A DNA stretch of 35,792 bases from Candidatus Iainarchaeum sp. GTDB lineage: Archaea; Iainarchaeota; Iainarchaeia; Iainarchaeales; JAFCCW01. The first letter of the stretch is position 1. Each line of letters opens with the position of its first letter. Of this stretch, positions 9,648 through 17,439 are shown in pieces. The notes beneath the pieces are model-generated. The model was given only the letters and a program-made list of their open reading frames with translations, ran no database searches and had not been told where the DNA came from. The position numbers were made by a program, and so were the translations under genes. Location: assembly GCA_017609985.1 (NCBI GenBank), contig JAFCCW010000001.1, forward strand, positions 80,397 to 116,188, read 5' to 3'.

Positions 9648-9993
9648 GGATTTTGAAATCCGCATTGGAAGAGACTTTGGAAAAAAAATAGGCTACTTAA
9701 TTGACCACCCCAAAGAACTGGACAAAGAGCCGAGAAGAGTGCTTTACGTGGACGACCTAGAGATGCTTGCAGCCATAATCTCTAACAAAAAACTGCAGCT
9801 GATAAAATTCATTGGAAACAACAAAATCAGTTCAGTGAGCGAGCTGGCAAAGAAACTGAACCGGAAACAAGAGGCAGTCAGCAGAGACATCAGCAAGCTG
9901 GAGTCAGTAGGACTGCTCAAAAAAGAGAGAAAAGGAAAGAATATTGTGCCAAAGATTGCAGCAAAAAGCATTACTATTTCGCTGACTGGATAG
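9631..9993 (+). CDS. HTH transcriptional regulator, candidate antitoxin (HVO_A0114/MarR-like winged helix)
   Basis: GTG start; IKFIGNNKISSVSELAKKLNRKQEAVSRDISKLESVGLLKKERKGKNIVPKI is a winged-helix segment. Confidence 0.72.
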   Translation: MDKKVKDFEIRIGRDFGKKIGYLIDHPKELDKEPRRVLYVDDLEMLAAIISNKKLQLIKFIGNNKISSVSELAKKLNRKQEAVSRDISKLESVGLLKKERKGKNIVPKIAAKSITISLTG

Positions 9994-10016
9994 ATGAAAT
10001 TTAAATCTTTCCAAAG

Positions 10017-10034
10017 TTCACCGGCAAGCCAGTG
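10017..10034. repeat. Imperfect direct repeat copy 2 (TTCACCGGCAAGCCAGTG)
   Basis: 15/18 identical to 9179-9196. Confidence 0.45.
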
Positions 10035-10152
10035 TCTGAAAAGGATTTAAAAAGAAACAATCTTATTTTTAGTGACCAAAAAAAGCAATGCAAAGGGGAA
10101 TTGCCTCCCAAAGCAAGTTCCTCAAAAAGCATCTGCTTAAGGAGGAGATAAA

Positions 10153-11100
10153 ATGGGAAAAGAAATAAAAGAAGTCAAAGACCTGCCAGGTGTTGGAACA
10201 ACAGCAGCAGAAAAACTATTTAGTGCAGGATACAAAACACTTGAATCAATAGCAATAGCTTCCCCAATGGAGCTTATAGAAGTAGCTGGATTAGGAGATG
10301 GAACATCAGACAAAGCAATCAAGGCAGCAAGAGATGCTCTTGAAATGGGTTTTGAATCAGCAGACAAGCTTGCAGAGCGAAGAAAACAGGTTGGAAAGAT
10401 CACAACCGGAAGTGAAGCTCTTGATGAACTAATAGGCGGAGGAATAGAAACACAAAGTATTACCGAGGTATATGGAAAAATGGCAAGCGGTAAAACACAG
10501 TGGTGTTTTCAGGCAGCAGTGACTGCTCAGCTTCCAAAAGACAAGGGAGGGTTAGCAGGAAATGTACTGTACATTGACTCAGAAAATAGTTTCAGACCAG
10601 AAAGAGTATCCGCGATTGCAAAAGCACAGGGTCTTGACCCAGACAAGATTCTTAAAAATATTCTAGTTGCAAGAGCATACAATGCAGACCACCAAATTCT
10701 TCTGGCAGAAAAAGCAGTGGACATGATTAAGGAAAAAAACATAAAATTAGTAATAGTTGATTCTTTGACAAGCCAGTTCAGAGCAGAATATATTGGAAGA
10801 GGAAAGCTTGCTGACAGACAGCAAAAGCTAAACCAGCACATGAGAACACTAATGAAACTTGCTGAAATGCAAAACTGTGCATTGCTTGTGACCAACCAAG
10901 TAATGGCCAGGCCAGACATCCTGTTTGGAGACCCGACAGCACCAGTAGGAGGGAATGTTGTAGGACATGCGTCCAAAACCAGGCTTTATTTGAGAAAAAG
11001 CAAGGACGAAAAAAGAATTGCAAAACTTGTTGATTCACCAAGCCTGCCGGACGGAGAAGCAGTTTACAGAGTTACAGAAAATGGAATAGAGGATATGTAA
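10153..11100 (+). CDS. radA: DNA repair and recombination protein RadA
   Basis: N-terminal HhH (DLPGVGTTAAEKLFSAGYKTLESIA), Walker A GKMASGKTQ, LVTNQVMARPD; GGAGGAG ribosome-binding site upstream. Confidence 0.97.
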   Translation: MGKEIKEVKDLPGVGTTAAEKLFSAGYKTLESIAIASPMELIEVAGLGDGTSDKAIKAARDALEMGFESADKLAERRKQVGKITTGSEALDELIGGGIETQSITEVYGKMASGKTQWCFQAAVTAQLPKDKGGLAGNVLYIDSENSFRPERVSAIAKAQGLDPDKILKNILVARAYNADHQILLAEKAVDMIKEKNIKLVIVDSLTSQFRAEYIGRGKLADRQQKLNQHMRTLMKLAEMQNCALLVTNQVMARPDILFGDPTAPVGGNVVGHASKTRLYLRKSKDEKRIAKLVDSPSLPDGEAVYRVTENGIEDM

Positions 11101-11111
11101 CTATATCCTCT

Positions 11112-11840
11112 TTATATTCCTCTAACTCCAACTTCCCCAAAAAAAGCTTCTAGCGTTTCAGCAAAAGCAGTTAGCTGAGCAGGAGTAAAAGAATTTTTAT
11201 TCTCAAGAGATCTGTCAATCATTCTTGAATCACTCTTGAATTGCTGAAGAAAAAAACGCTTTGGTTTTCCAGATAAAGAAAGAGAAGAAATCCATTTGCC
11301 AATAGAAACAAGTTTTTCCTCAGAAATAAATTCAGGGATAACAGTTGTGCGAAATTCATAGTCAGGAGCAGAATTTATTATAAGAGAAATAGACTGTTCA
11401 ATCAGTTCAGAATCAACTTCAACTCCTGCAACAGCAGAGTAATCATTTTTTGGAGCTTTAACATCCATTGCCACATAGTCAGCAAGAGATTTTGAAAAAA
11501 CTTTCTTCAAAACAGATGGATTGCCACCATTAGAATCAAGCTTGACTTCAAACCCAAGGTCTTTGACTCTTGAACAAAAATCCAAAAGCCCTGGCTGAAG
11601 AGTTGGTTCTCCGCCAGTGATTGCAACCCCCTGCAACCATTTCTTTTTAGACTCCAAAAAAGAAAAAAATTCTTCAACCGGAATCCTTGGTTCAGAAGGC
11701 TTGCCTAAAGCAAGTTCAGGATTGTAACAAAAAGGACAGCGAAAATTACAAGAATTAGTAAAAACAACACAGGAAAGTTTTCCTGGAAAATCAAGCATTG
11801 AGGTTCGGAGAACCCCGCGAATATCAAAATCAAGACTCAT
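11112..11840 (-). CDS. nrdG: Anaerobic ribonucleoside-triphosphate reductase activating protein (radical SAM)
   Basis: TNSCNFRCPFCYNPEL (CxxxCxxC), TGGEPTLQPGL; same operon as NrdD. Confidence 0.88.
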   Translation of the reverse strand: MSLDFDIRGVLRTSMLDFPGKLSCVVFTNSCNFRCPFCYNPELALGKPSEPRIPVEEFFSFLESKKKWLQGVAITGGEPTLQPGLLDFCSRVKDLGFEVKLDSNGGNPSVLKKVFSKSLADYVAMDVKAPKNDYSAVAGVEVDSELIEQSISLIINSAPDYEFRTTVIPEFISEEKLVSIGKWISSLSLSGKPKRFFLQQFKSDSRMIDRSLENKNSFTPAQLTAFAETLEAFFGEVGVRGI

Positions 11841-11848
11841 AAAAAAAC

Positions 11849-12112
11849 CTAGTGAAGAGCCTTTTCCACCTCTTCTTTTGGAGGAACTTCAGATTTCCAG
11901 GAAACAAGCTCAGTACCAGAATCATCCACTACAACAAGAGAAGGAGTGCCCATAATTCCATACATTGCTGCTTCTGCAAGACCCTCTGGATCGCCAATAT
12001 TTAGATAGCTAACTGAAACACCACTCTGTTCAAACTCTTTGCCAAGTTCCTTTGCAGATGGACATTTTCCACAGCCTTCTTTCCAAAAAACAAGCAACTT
12101 TATACACAACAC
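11849..12112 (-). CDS. Thioredoxin/glutaredoxin-like protein
   Basis: LLVFWKEGCGKCPSAKELGKEF...YGIMGTPSLVVVDDSG: CxxC and cis-Pro TP; lies between the NrdD parts and NrdG. Confidence 0.82.
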   Translation of the reverse strand: MLCIKLLVFWKEGCGKCPSAKELGKEFEQSGVSVSYLNIGDPEGLAEAAMYGIMGTPSLVVVDDSGTELVSWKSEVPPKEEVEKALH

Positions 12113-12117
12113 CTTCT

Positions 12118-12267
12118 TTAGATTTTGTAGTTTCCAGCTTGACGGTCAACAAACTCTGCTTTTTTTCCAGAATTCCAGTTTTGTATTTTGCTATAATATC
12201 CAACAACTCTTGTTATTCCTTCGACATTTTCACTTCCACAGTGAACACATTTTGCTTTTAATTCCAT
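12118..12267 (-). CDS. Separate C-terminal zinc/glycyl-radical segment of class III ribonucleotide reductase (split NrdD), 49 aa
   Basis: Hand translation: MELKAKCVHCGSENVEGITRVVGYYSKIQNWNSGKKAEFVDRQAGNYKI. Matches the NrdD C-terminal CxxC + R-V-x-G-Y + W-N-x-G-K-x-x-E pattern; ATG overlaps the NrdD stop (TGATG); GGAGGTG 5 nt upstream of the ATG. Not in the supplied ORF track. Confidence 0.85.
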   Translation of the reverse strand: MELKAKCVHCGSENVEGITRVVGYYSKIQNWNSGKKAEFVDRQAGNYKI

Positions 12268-14735
12268 CAACACACCTCCGCGACGGACTTTTTTGATTTA
12301 TTAGATTTATCTAATTTTCCAGAATTTTCTTTTTTAATTGAAACCTCTTTTTCAGTTGAACTCTCCTCTTCAGCACCCTGCACAGCAGAGCGAACAAAAC
12401 CACGAGAAATCTTGTCACAATCCTTACAAATAGTAAATTCAGGAGAAATAACTATCTGCGCACTAGGAGTATTGTCCCATGTTCTCTTAACAAGCTCAAA
12501 AATTGCTGCTGGATCCGGCTTTTGTTCTCCAAGAAAAACATGAGTTATTGCGCCAGATTCAATGAGTGTATTGAACTTCGCTTGTTTATCAATTCTTTCG
12601 ATTATATCAACCTCTGAATTAGGAGAAAAATGAACCGAGTTTGTATAATACACATTCTCAGAAGCAACATCGCCCTGAACATAGTCTTTAACAAAATCAA
12701 AACGTCTTAAATCAACTTTAGCCATTCGAGAAGACGCACTCTCAGCAGGAGTTTCCTCGAGAGTAAACTTTAGCTTGTGTTCTTTTTCAAGAGCCTTTAC
12801 CTTGAGATACATTGCAGAGATTATCTTGAGACCCTCTTTGTAAGCATCTTCAGACTCATGAAGTTCTTTGTCAGTCAAATACTTAACACACTCATTCAAT
12901 CCAATTATCCCAATAATATAAGTTGCCTTGTCAGTATCAACATATTTTCTGCCATCTTCAGCAACTTTTCCAATCTGCCAGAGAGGCATGTGAGGAGCAG
13001 ACATAAGCTGGTCAATAAATTTCTTCTTTTGGAGATGTGCCTTTACAGCTAAATCCATCATGGCTTCAACAGTTTTAATTGTTTTACCAGTGTTCTTGGA
13101 TGACTTGAAAGCAGCCTGAGGCAAATTAATGCTTACATTCTGAAAACCACAAAAGCGCATGCTCTCAGGATGCAACACCATATAATTGTCAGTAATTTCA
13201 GTGCGAAGTCTGCAACACATTGAAAGATTTACCTCATCGCGATCAAAAATAAAATAAGGAGAACCATTCTCAGAAGCAATTACACAAGCTTCGCTCAAAA
13301 GCTCGCGCTGTTTTGGATCATCAAAAGAATCCTGATTAACATGAAGATCAAATTTTGGAAATGGAAAAGGAAGATTGTTTCTGTCACCCTCTCTCCAAAC
13401 CTCCATCAAAGCCCTGCAAAATTGCTGAGCCTCTGCTTCAAAATCAAGATAAGTTAAAATCTTTCCATCAGCAGACTGCTCAAGCTCGCCGTTCTTGTTT
13501 CTGGGAACCTCATCAAGTTTCTCAATCGATCCGTCCTTCTTTTCAAGCATATATTTTCCGCCAGGACCGATGGCAGGAACATTCTTGAGATAAGAAGGGA
13601 TTCCGGTGTGAATATTAAAATCAATAAAGAGTGTCTGGCCACCTCTAGAAAATGCATTCTGAGAACAAGAAAAAATCAAATACTGTGCTTCCTGCTTCAT
13701 TCGCTCAAAAGACATTCCGCGCATTAGCGGCGCATAAAAAAGATTAACATAACTTATTCCAAGAGCCCCGGCATAGTAAGCCTGCATGGAAGCAAGAAAA
13801 GTGTTAAGATGGCCAGTGAGAGTCTGAGCATGCTTTGCGGGCGCAGAAACAGTTGAAAGATTCTCAAGCTTGAGACCATATTTTTTGATATACTCCAAAG
13901 AATGCGCAGAACAATAAGTTCTTATTGGATAACCCAAGTCATGAAGGTGAATTGCACCCTCAAGATGAGCCTTAGAAATATCTTTAGAAAAAAGATTATT
14001 CAACGCAAACTGTTTCAGGATATTTTCCGCAATCGAAAGATTAACTGCTTCAGGATTGTTAGCAGCAACATTTGAATTCTCATTACTCATAGAACTTATG
14101 AGTTGTTTCAAATCATACACCGGCATTCCAATAAGAGTCTGCTTCTCAAGTTTTGACTGATAACCACGATCAAATAATTCAGTGTCAACCAAAGCACGAA
14201 TAAGAGAAGTTGAAATCTTCTTCAAACCAGATTTAAAAATTCGCTCCTCAACAGCATCAGCTATTTCCTCTGCCTCAGCAAGAGGAATGCTTGCCTCTTT
14301 ATGGAGCGCAGAAGCAATCTTGGATTTACTCCACTCAAATAATTCATCCTTGGAAGAGGGCTCCACCAACAAAAGCAAGTCAGTAGAAGAAGCCTTGCCC
14401 CTTACCTTTTTCCTTACTTGAATCTTAGAACGCATTCTCTTGCGCTCGTCCCTGTAAAGAATAAATGCTTTTGCAGTCTTTGCCCTGCCATCTTCAATAA
14501 GAATTTTTTCAACAGAATCCTGAACCTCCTCTATGGTTGGGCTCTTGCCGCCAAAACTCCGCCTTAAATCATTAGTAACTTTTCTGGCAATATTTCTTGC
14601 AGAACCATAATCCTTGCCACCGACAGACTTAGCAGCCTTAAAAATTGCATTTGCAATTTTCTCCTCATTAAAAGGAACAAACCGCCCGTCTCTTTTTTGA
14701 ACATTAGTGAAAAATTCTTCAACCATAAAACACAC
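12267..14735 (-). CDS. nrdD: Anaerobic ribonucleoside-triphosphate reductase large polypeptide, lacking its own glycyl-radical motif
   Basis: N-terminal ATP-cone (VQKRDGRFVPFNEEKIANAIFKAA), second ATP-cone-like segment, class III RNR core (CSAHSLEYIKKYGL, TLTGHLNTFLASMQAYYAGALG, FTICKDC); ends with a K/S/E-rich tail instead of a glycyl-radical segment. Confidence 0.93.
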   Translation of the reverse strand: MCFMVEEFFTNVQKRDGRFVPFNEEKIANAIFKAAKSVGGKDYGSARNIARKVTNDLRRSFGGKSPTIEEVQDSVEKILIEDGRAKTAKAFILYRDERKRMRSKIQVRKKVRGKASSTDLLLLVEPSSKDELFEWSKSKIASALHKEASIPLAEAEEIADAVEERIFKSGLKKISTSLIRALVDTELFDRGYQSKLEKQTLIGMPVYDLKQLISSMSNENSNVAANNPEAVNLSIAENILKQFALNNLFSKDISKAHLEGAIHLHDLGYPIRTYCSAHSLEYIKKYGLKLENLSTVSAPAKHAQTLTGHLNTFLASMQAYYAGALGISYVNLFYAPLMRGMSFERMKQEAQYLIFSCSQNAFSRGGQTLFIDFNIHTGIPSYLKNVPAIGPGGKYMLEKKDGSIEKLDEVPRNKNGELEQSADGKILTYLDFEAEAQQFCRALMEVWREGDRNNLPFPFPKFDLHVNQDSFDDPKQRELLSEACVIASENGSPYFIFDRDEVNLSMCCRLRTEITDNYMVLHPESMRFCGFQNVSINLPQAAFKSSKNTGKTIKTVEAMMDLAVKAHLQKKKFIDQLMSAPHMPLWQIGKVAEDGRKYVDTDKATYIIGIIGLNECVKYLTDKELHESEDAYKEGLKIISAMYLKVKALEKEHKLKFTLEETPAESASSRMAKVDLRRFDFVKDYVQGDVASENVYYTNSVHFSPNSEVDIIERIDKQAKFNTLIESGAITHVFLGEQKPDPAAIFELVKRTWDNTPSAQIVISPEFTICKDCDKISRGFVRSAVQGAEEESSTEKEVSIKKENSGKLDKSNKSKKSVAEVC

Positions 14736-15105
14736 CTGTTTTTTTCAAGCATAATAGAGATAGCTTTTTTGTTTATAAAAGATTACTAAGAAAAGACAAC
14801 AGTTAGGAAAAAGCAGTAAACCAAGGTTAAAAGTTCGGAAAGCTAAGGGATATTGCTTGTTTGCGCATTGAGAGTTTGTTTTTTTTCCTAAAAAAACCAG
14901 TTTCCCAAGAAAATACTAAAAAACAGCAGTAAAAAACAACAAAAAGCAAATAAAAAACAAATGAAAAACAAAACAAAAATAGAATAAATGCAAATTAAGC
15001 AGGGTTAGATGAAAAGAGAAACTAGAATTGAAAACCAAAAGCCAGAGGACAGAGGCTAAAAACTAAACTCTGAAAACTGAAAACAGAAATTAATAAAACA
15101 AAAAA

Positions 15106-15504
15106 TTAGTGCTGTGGAGAAAAAATGGAAGACTGGGGAGCTAAAGAACCAGATTTAACAGGGGATGAAATTTCTTTGGCAATCTGCCTCAAATCTGTGC
15201 TTCCGATTGAATGATTCTTTTCCAAAGAAGGCTTCTTGAAAACTTTTACAAACGGGCCAGTGCTTATTGGAACTGGTTTTCGCTTAAGCTTCTTGGAATC
15301 AGCTCTTTTCTGAAGAAGAAGATCATGAAGGCTTTGGTTTCCCTCAATAATTTCAGCAGAAACAAAATTACAATCCCTGCACTCATAAATTTCCCCCCAA
15401 GTCTCAGGAGTACAAACCAGATTGTCTTTGACATAAGTTTCAGCGCCAAGTTTCACAAAAACAGACTTTGAAAGACATTTTGGACAGATGCATAAAATCT
15501 TCAA
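15106..15504 (-). CDS. Hypothetical protein with zinc-ribbon-like CxxC pairs
   Basis: CICPKCLSKS...YECRDCNF; no further identity. Confidence 0.5.
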   Translation of the reverse strand: MKILCICPKCLSKSVFVKLGAETYVKDNLVCTPETWGEIYECRDCNFVSAEIIEGNQSLHDLLLQKRADSKKLKRKPVPISTGPFVKVFKKPSLEKNHSIGSTDLRQIAKEISSPVKSGSLAPQSSIFSPQH

Positions 15505-15657
15505 TTATATCACTTGTTGGGAGTTTAGCCTTCCGCTTGAAAGCTTGAAAAACTGAATATTATTAATATATTCTTATATAAAAGCTTTGCCGAAAAAAAA
15601 GCAGAAATACACAAAAAACCACCCACAAAAGCTTAAAAACACCTGCAACAAAGATAT

Positions 15658-15885
15658 TTGTGGGCTAGGTTGGGCCGTCAGCGGTGGCTTGTAACCGGAA
15701 ATCCGCTTTATGCCGGAACCGAAGCAGATGGAAAGAGCTTCAAATCGCGAAAAAGCCGCTTTTGCAGCGTCGAACTCCTGTCCTTAAAGAGGCCATGTTA
15801 GAGCAAATCCGCCAGGGTCGGAAGACAGCAACGGTAACTCTGATAAGGACTGCTTTAGGGGTCGCGGGAGGGAGCTGTAAAAACG
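15658..15885 (+). ncRNA. Archaeal signal recognition particle 7S RNA (ends approximate)
   Basis: GGGCTAGGTTGGGCCGTCAGCGGTGGCTTGTAACCGGAAATCCGCTTTATGCCGGAACCGAAGCAG resembles the archaeal Alu domain (UGUAAC motif); helix 8 signature GCCAGGGTCGGAAGACAGCAACGGTAA with GGAA tetraloop; locally GC-rich. Confidence 0.87.
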
Positions 15886-16002
15886 TTCACTTTTTTACGA
15901 AATTTGGGGTGCGATTCATCTGTGTGCCCATTTATCCTCAAAAAAAAGAAAGAATTAAATACAAGAAAAATATTATCTTTTTGGTTCAAAAAAGGTGTTT
16001 AA

Positions 16003-16314
16003 GTGGATGAAGAACGAATTCCAGTCAAAGAACTAATTGAACAGATGAGACGAGAGCTAATGCAAGATCAAGGAAGCAAAGCAAAGCCAAAAACAACAAA
16101 ACCAAAGAAAAGTGTGAAAAAGAAGAGAAAATCAAAAACAACAAAAAAAAGAAGCCCAGCAAAAAAGAAAAAAACCACTAAAAATAAACCAGTAGCAAGA
16201 AAAAAAGCAACAAAGAAAAAGAAAACAGCGAAGAAAAAAACAGCAACAAAGAAAAAAACAACCACTAAAAGAAAAACAAGATGCAGAGCCAAACCCAGAA
16301 AAAAGAGAAAATGA
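16003..16314 (+). CDS. Extremely Lys-rich basic protein (histone H1-like / nucleoid or RNA-binding candidate)
   Basis: Short mixed N-terminus (MDEERIPVKELIEQMRRELMQDQ) then K/T/A/P repeats; GTG start with AAAGGTG upstream. Confidence 0.7.
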   Translation: MDEERIPVKELIEQMRRELMQDQGSKAKPKTTKPKKSVKKKRKSKTTKKRSPAKKKKTTKNKPVARKKATKKKKTAKKKTATKKKTTTKRKTRCRAKPRKKRK

Positions 16315-16650
16315 TTATTTGATTTCTGATTTTACTTCCCGCATCAAAGAATTAATTGTTTTCTGCAAAGCAGTTATAAGTTTCCAGTCCCAACTAGACG
16401 CAACAAAATTTAAGCCAGGAACAGAAGCACGGAGTTTTATAGAATGCTTTCTTCTAAGACCGTCAGAAGAATGCTGTTTGAAATGAACCACAAAAAGCAA
16501 TTCATTGCTCAAAATAGTTGAAATTTTATCATAAGTTGATTCGATAGTACTGTTAATTTTTGCAGCATCGATTTCATCAACATCCGGAGCACCAACAATT
16601 TGAATATTCCTTTTTGCAGAAGAAAAATAACTCGCAACAGGATTACTCAT
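16315..16650 (-). CDS. Hypothetical protein; possible RaiA/HPF-like ribosome-associated protein
   Basis: HSSDGLRRKHSIKLRASVPGLNFVASSWDWKLITALQKTINSLMREV suggests a beta-strand/helix layout like HPF/RaiA; weak. Confidence 0.4.
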   Translation of the reverse strand: MSNPVASYFSSAKRNIQIVGAPDVDEIDAAKINSTIESTYDKISTILSNELLFVVHFKQHSSDGLRRKHSIKLRASVPGLNFVASSWDWKLITALQKTINSLMREVKSEIK

Positions 16651-17327
16651 TTTAACCCCCTTGCCAAATCAAGAATTGAGTCTTTTGGATTCTCGCTTTT
16701 AACAATACCGGAAGCAACAAATACCCCCACAGTTCCGAGTTCCAAAGCTTTTTTAACATCAGCCATGTCCTTAATTCCCGCGCCAGTCACAACATCAATG
16801 GAAGAATTTACAAGCTTTACTTTTTCAACAGTCTCAGTTATTAGCTCAGGCTTTGCATTTGAAACACTCACCTCCCCCCCAATGAGTTCAGGAGGCTCAA
16901 CAGCAATAAGGCCAGGAGCAGGATTCATGGAAGCTAGTTCAATAGCTCTGTCAACTGACTCAGCACAAACCATTACCTCTAACCCAGCTTCCTTTGCGCG
17001 CTGAATTGCGGATTGAACAAAAGAATTGTCCTTTTTGTTTTCAGCATGATTAAGAACAGCCCCCACAGCACCAGCAAACTTAACTGCCTCTGGAAGAATA
17101 TGGCCCGTGTTGGAACCAAAAGAAACTGGATCAAGATGCTGTGAAAAAACAGGAATAGAAACTTTTTCAGCAACCATCCGCAAATCAATTGCTTGGGGCA
17201 CAACTGCAATAGACACGTTCTCTGAAATAGAAACAGATTCTGCAGAAAGTGCAAGCGCAAGCGCGTTCTCAGAAGTAGCCTGTTCATAAGTTTTGAAATT
17301 GATGAAAATAACAGGCTTATTGAGCAT
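16647..17327 (-). CDS. tpiA: Triosephosphate isomerase
   Basis: MLNKPVIFINFKTYEQATSENALALA; FSQHLDPVSFGSNTGHILPEAVKFAGAVGAVLNHAENK; AVEPPELIGG; GAGI. Confidence 0.94.
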   Translation of the reverse strand: MLNKPVIFINFKTYEQATSENALALALSAESVSISENVSIAVVPQAIDLRMVAEKVSIPVFSQHLDPVSFGSNTGHILPEAVKFAGAVGAVLNHAENKKDNSFVQSAIQRAKEAGLEVMVCAESVDRAIELASMNPAPGLIAVEPPELIGGEVSVSNAKPELITETVEKVKLVNSSIDVVTGAGIKDMADVKKALELGTVGVFVASGIVKSENPKDSILDLARGLK

Positions 17328-17439
17328 AAATAATATAAAACACCAAAAAGAATAAAATTAGAATAATGCAAACAAAACATCTGCGAAAAAGGGTTCCAAA
17401 AGTACTATAATAATTTACCAAACAGCATTATTTTAGAAA

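Noticed and set aside
12267-12269. Programmed frameshifting instead of a split NrdD
   Set aside because: No slippery heptamer was evident at the stop; TGATG plus GGAGGTG fits termination-reinitiation better, although this cannot be excluded without data.
14736-15105. A-rich intergenic region with GATGA and CTGA strings resembling a C/D box sRNA
   Set aside because: The C box match is poor and no convincing D'/C' pair or guide target could be identified by eye.
15684-16010. 108-aa ORF listed in the track
   Set aside because: Lies over the SRP RNA with implausible composition; the RNA explains the sequence better.
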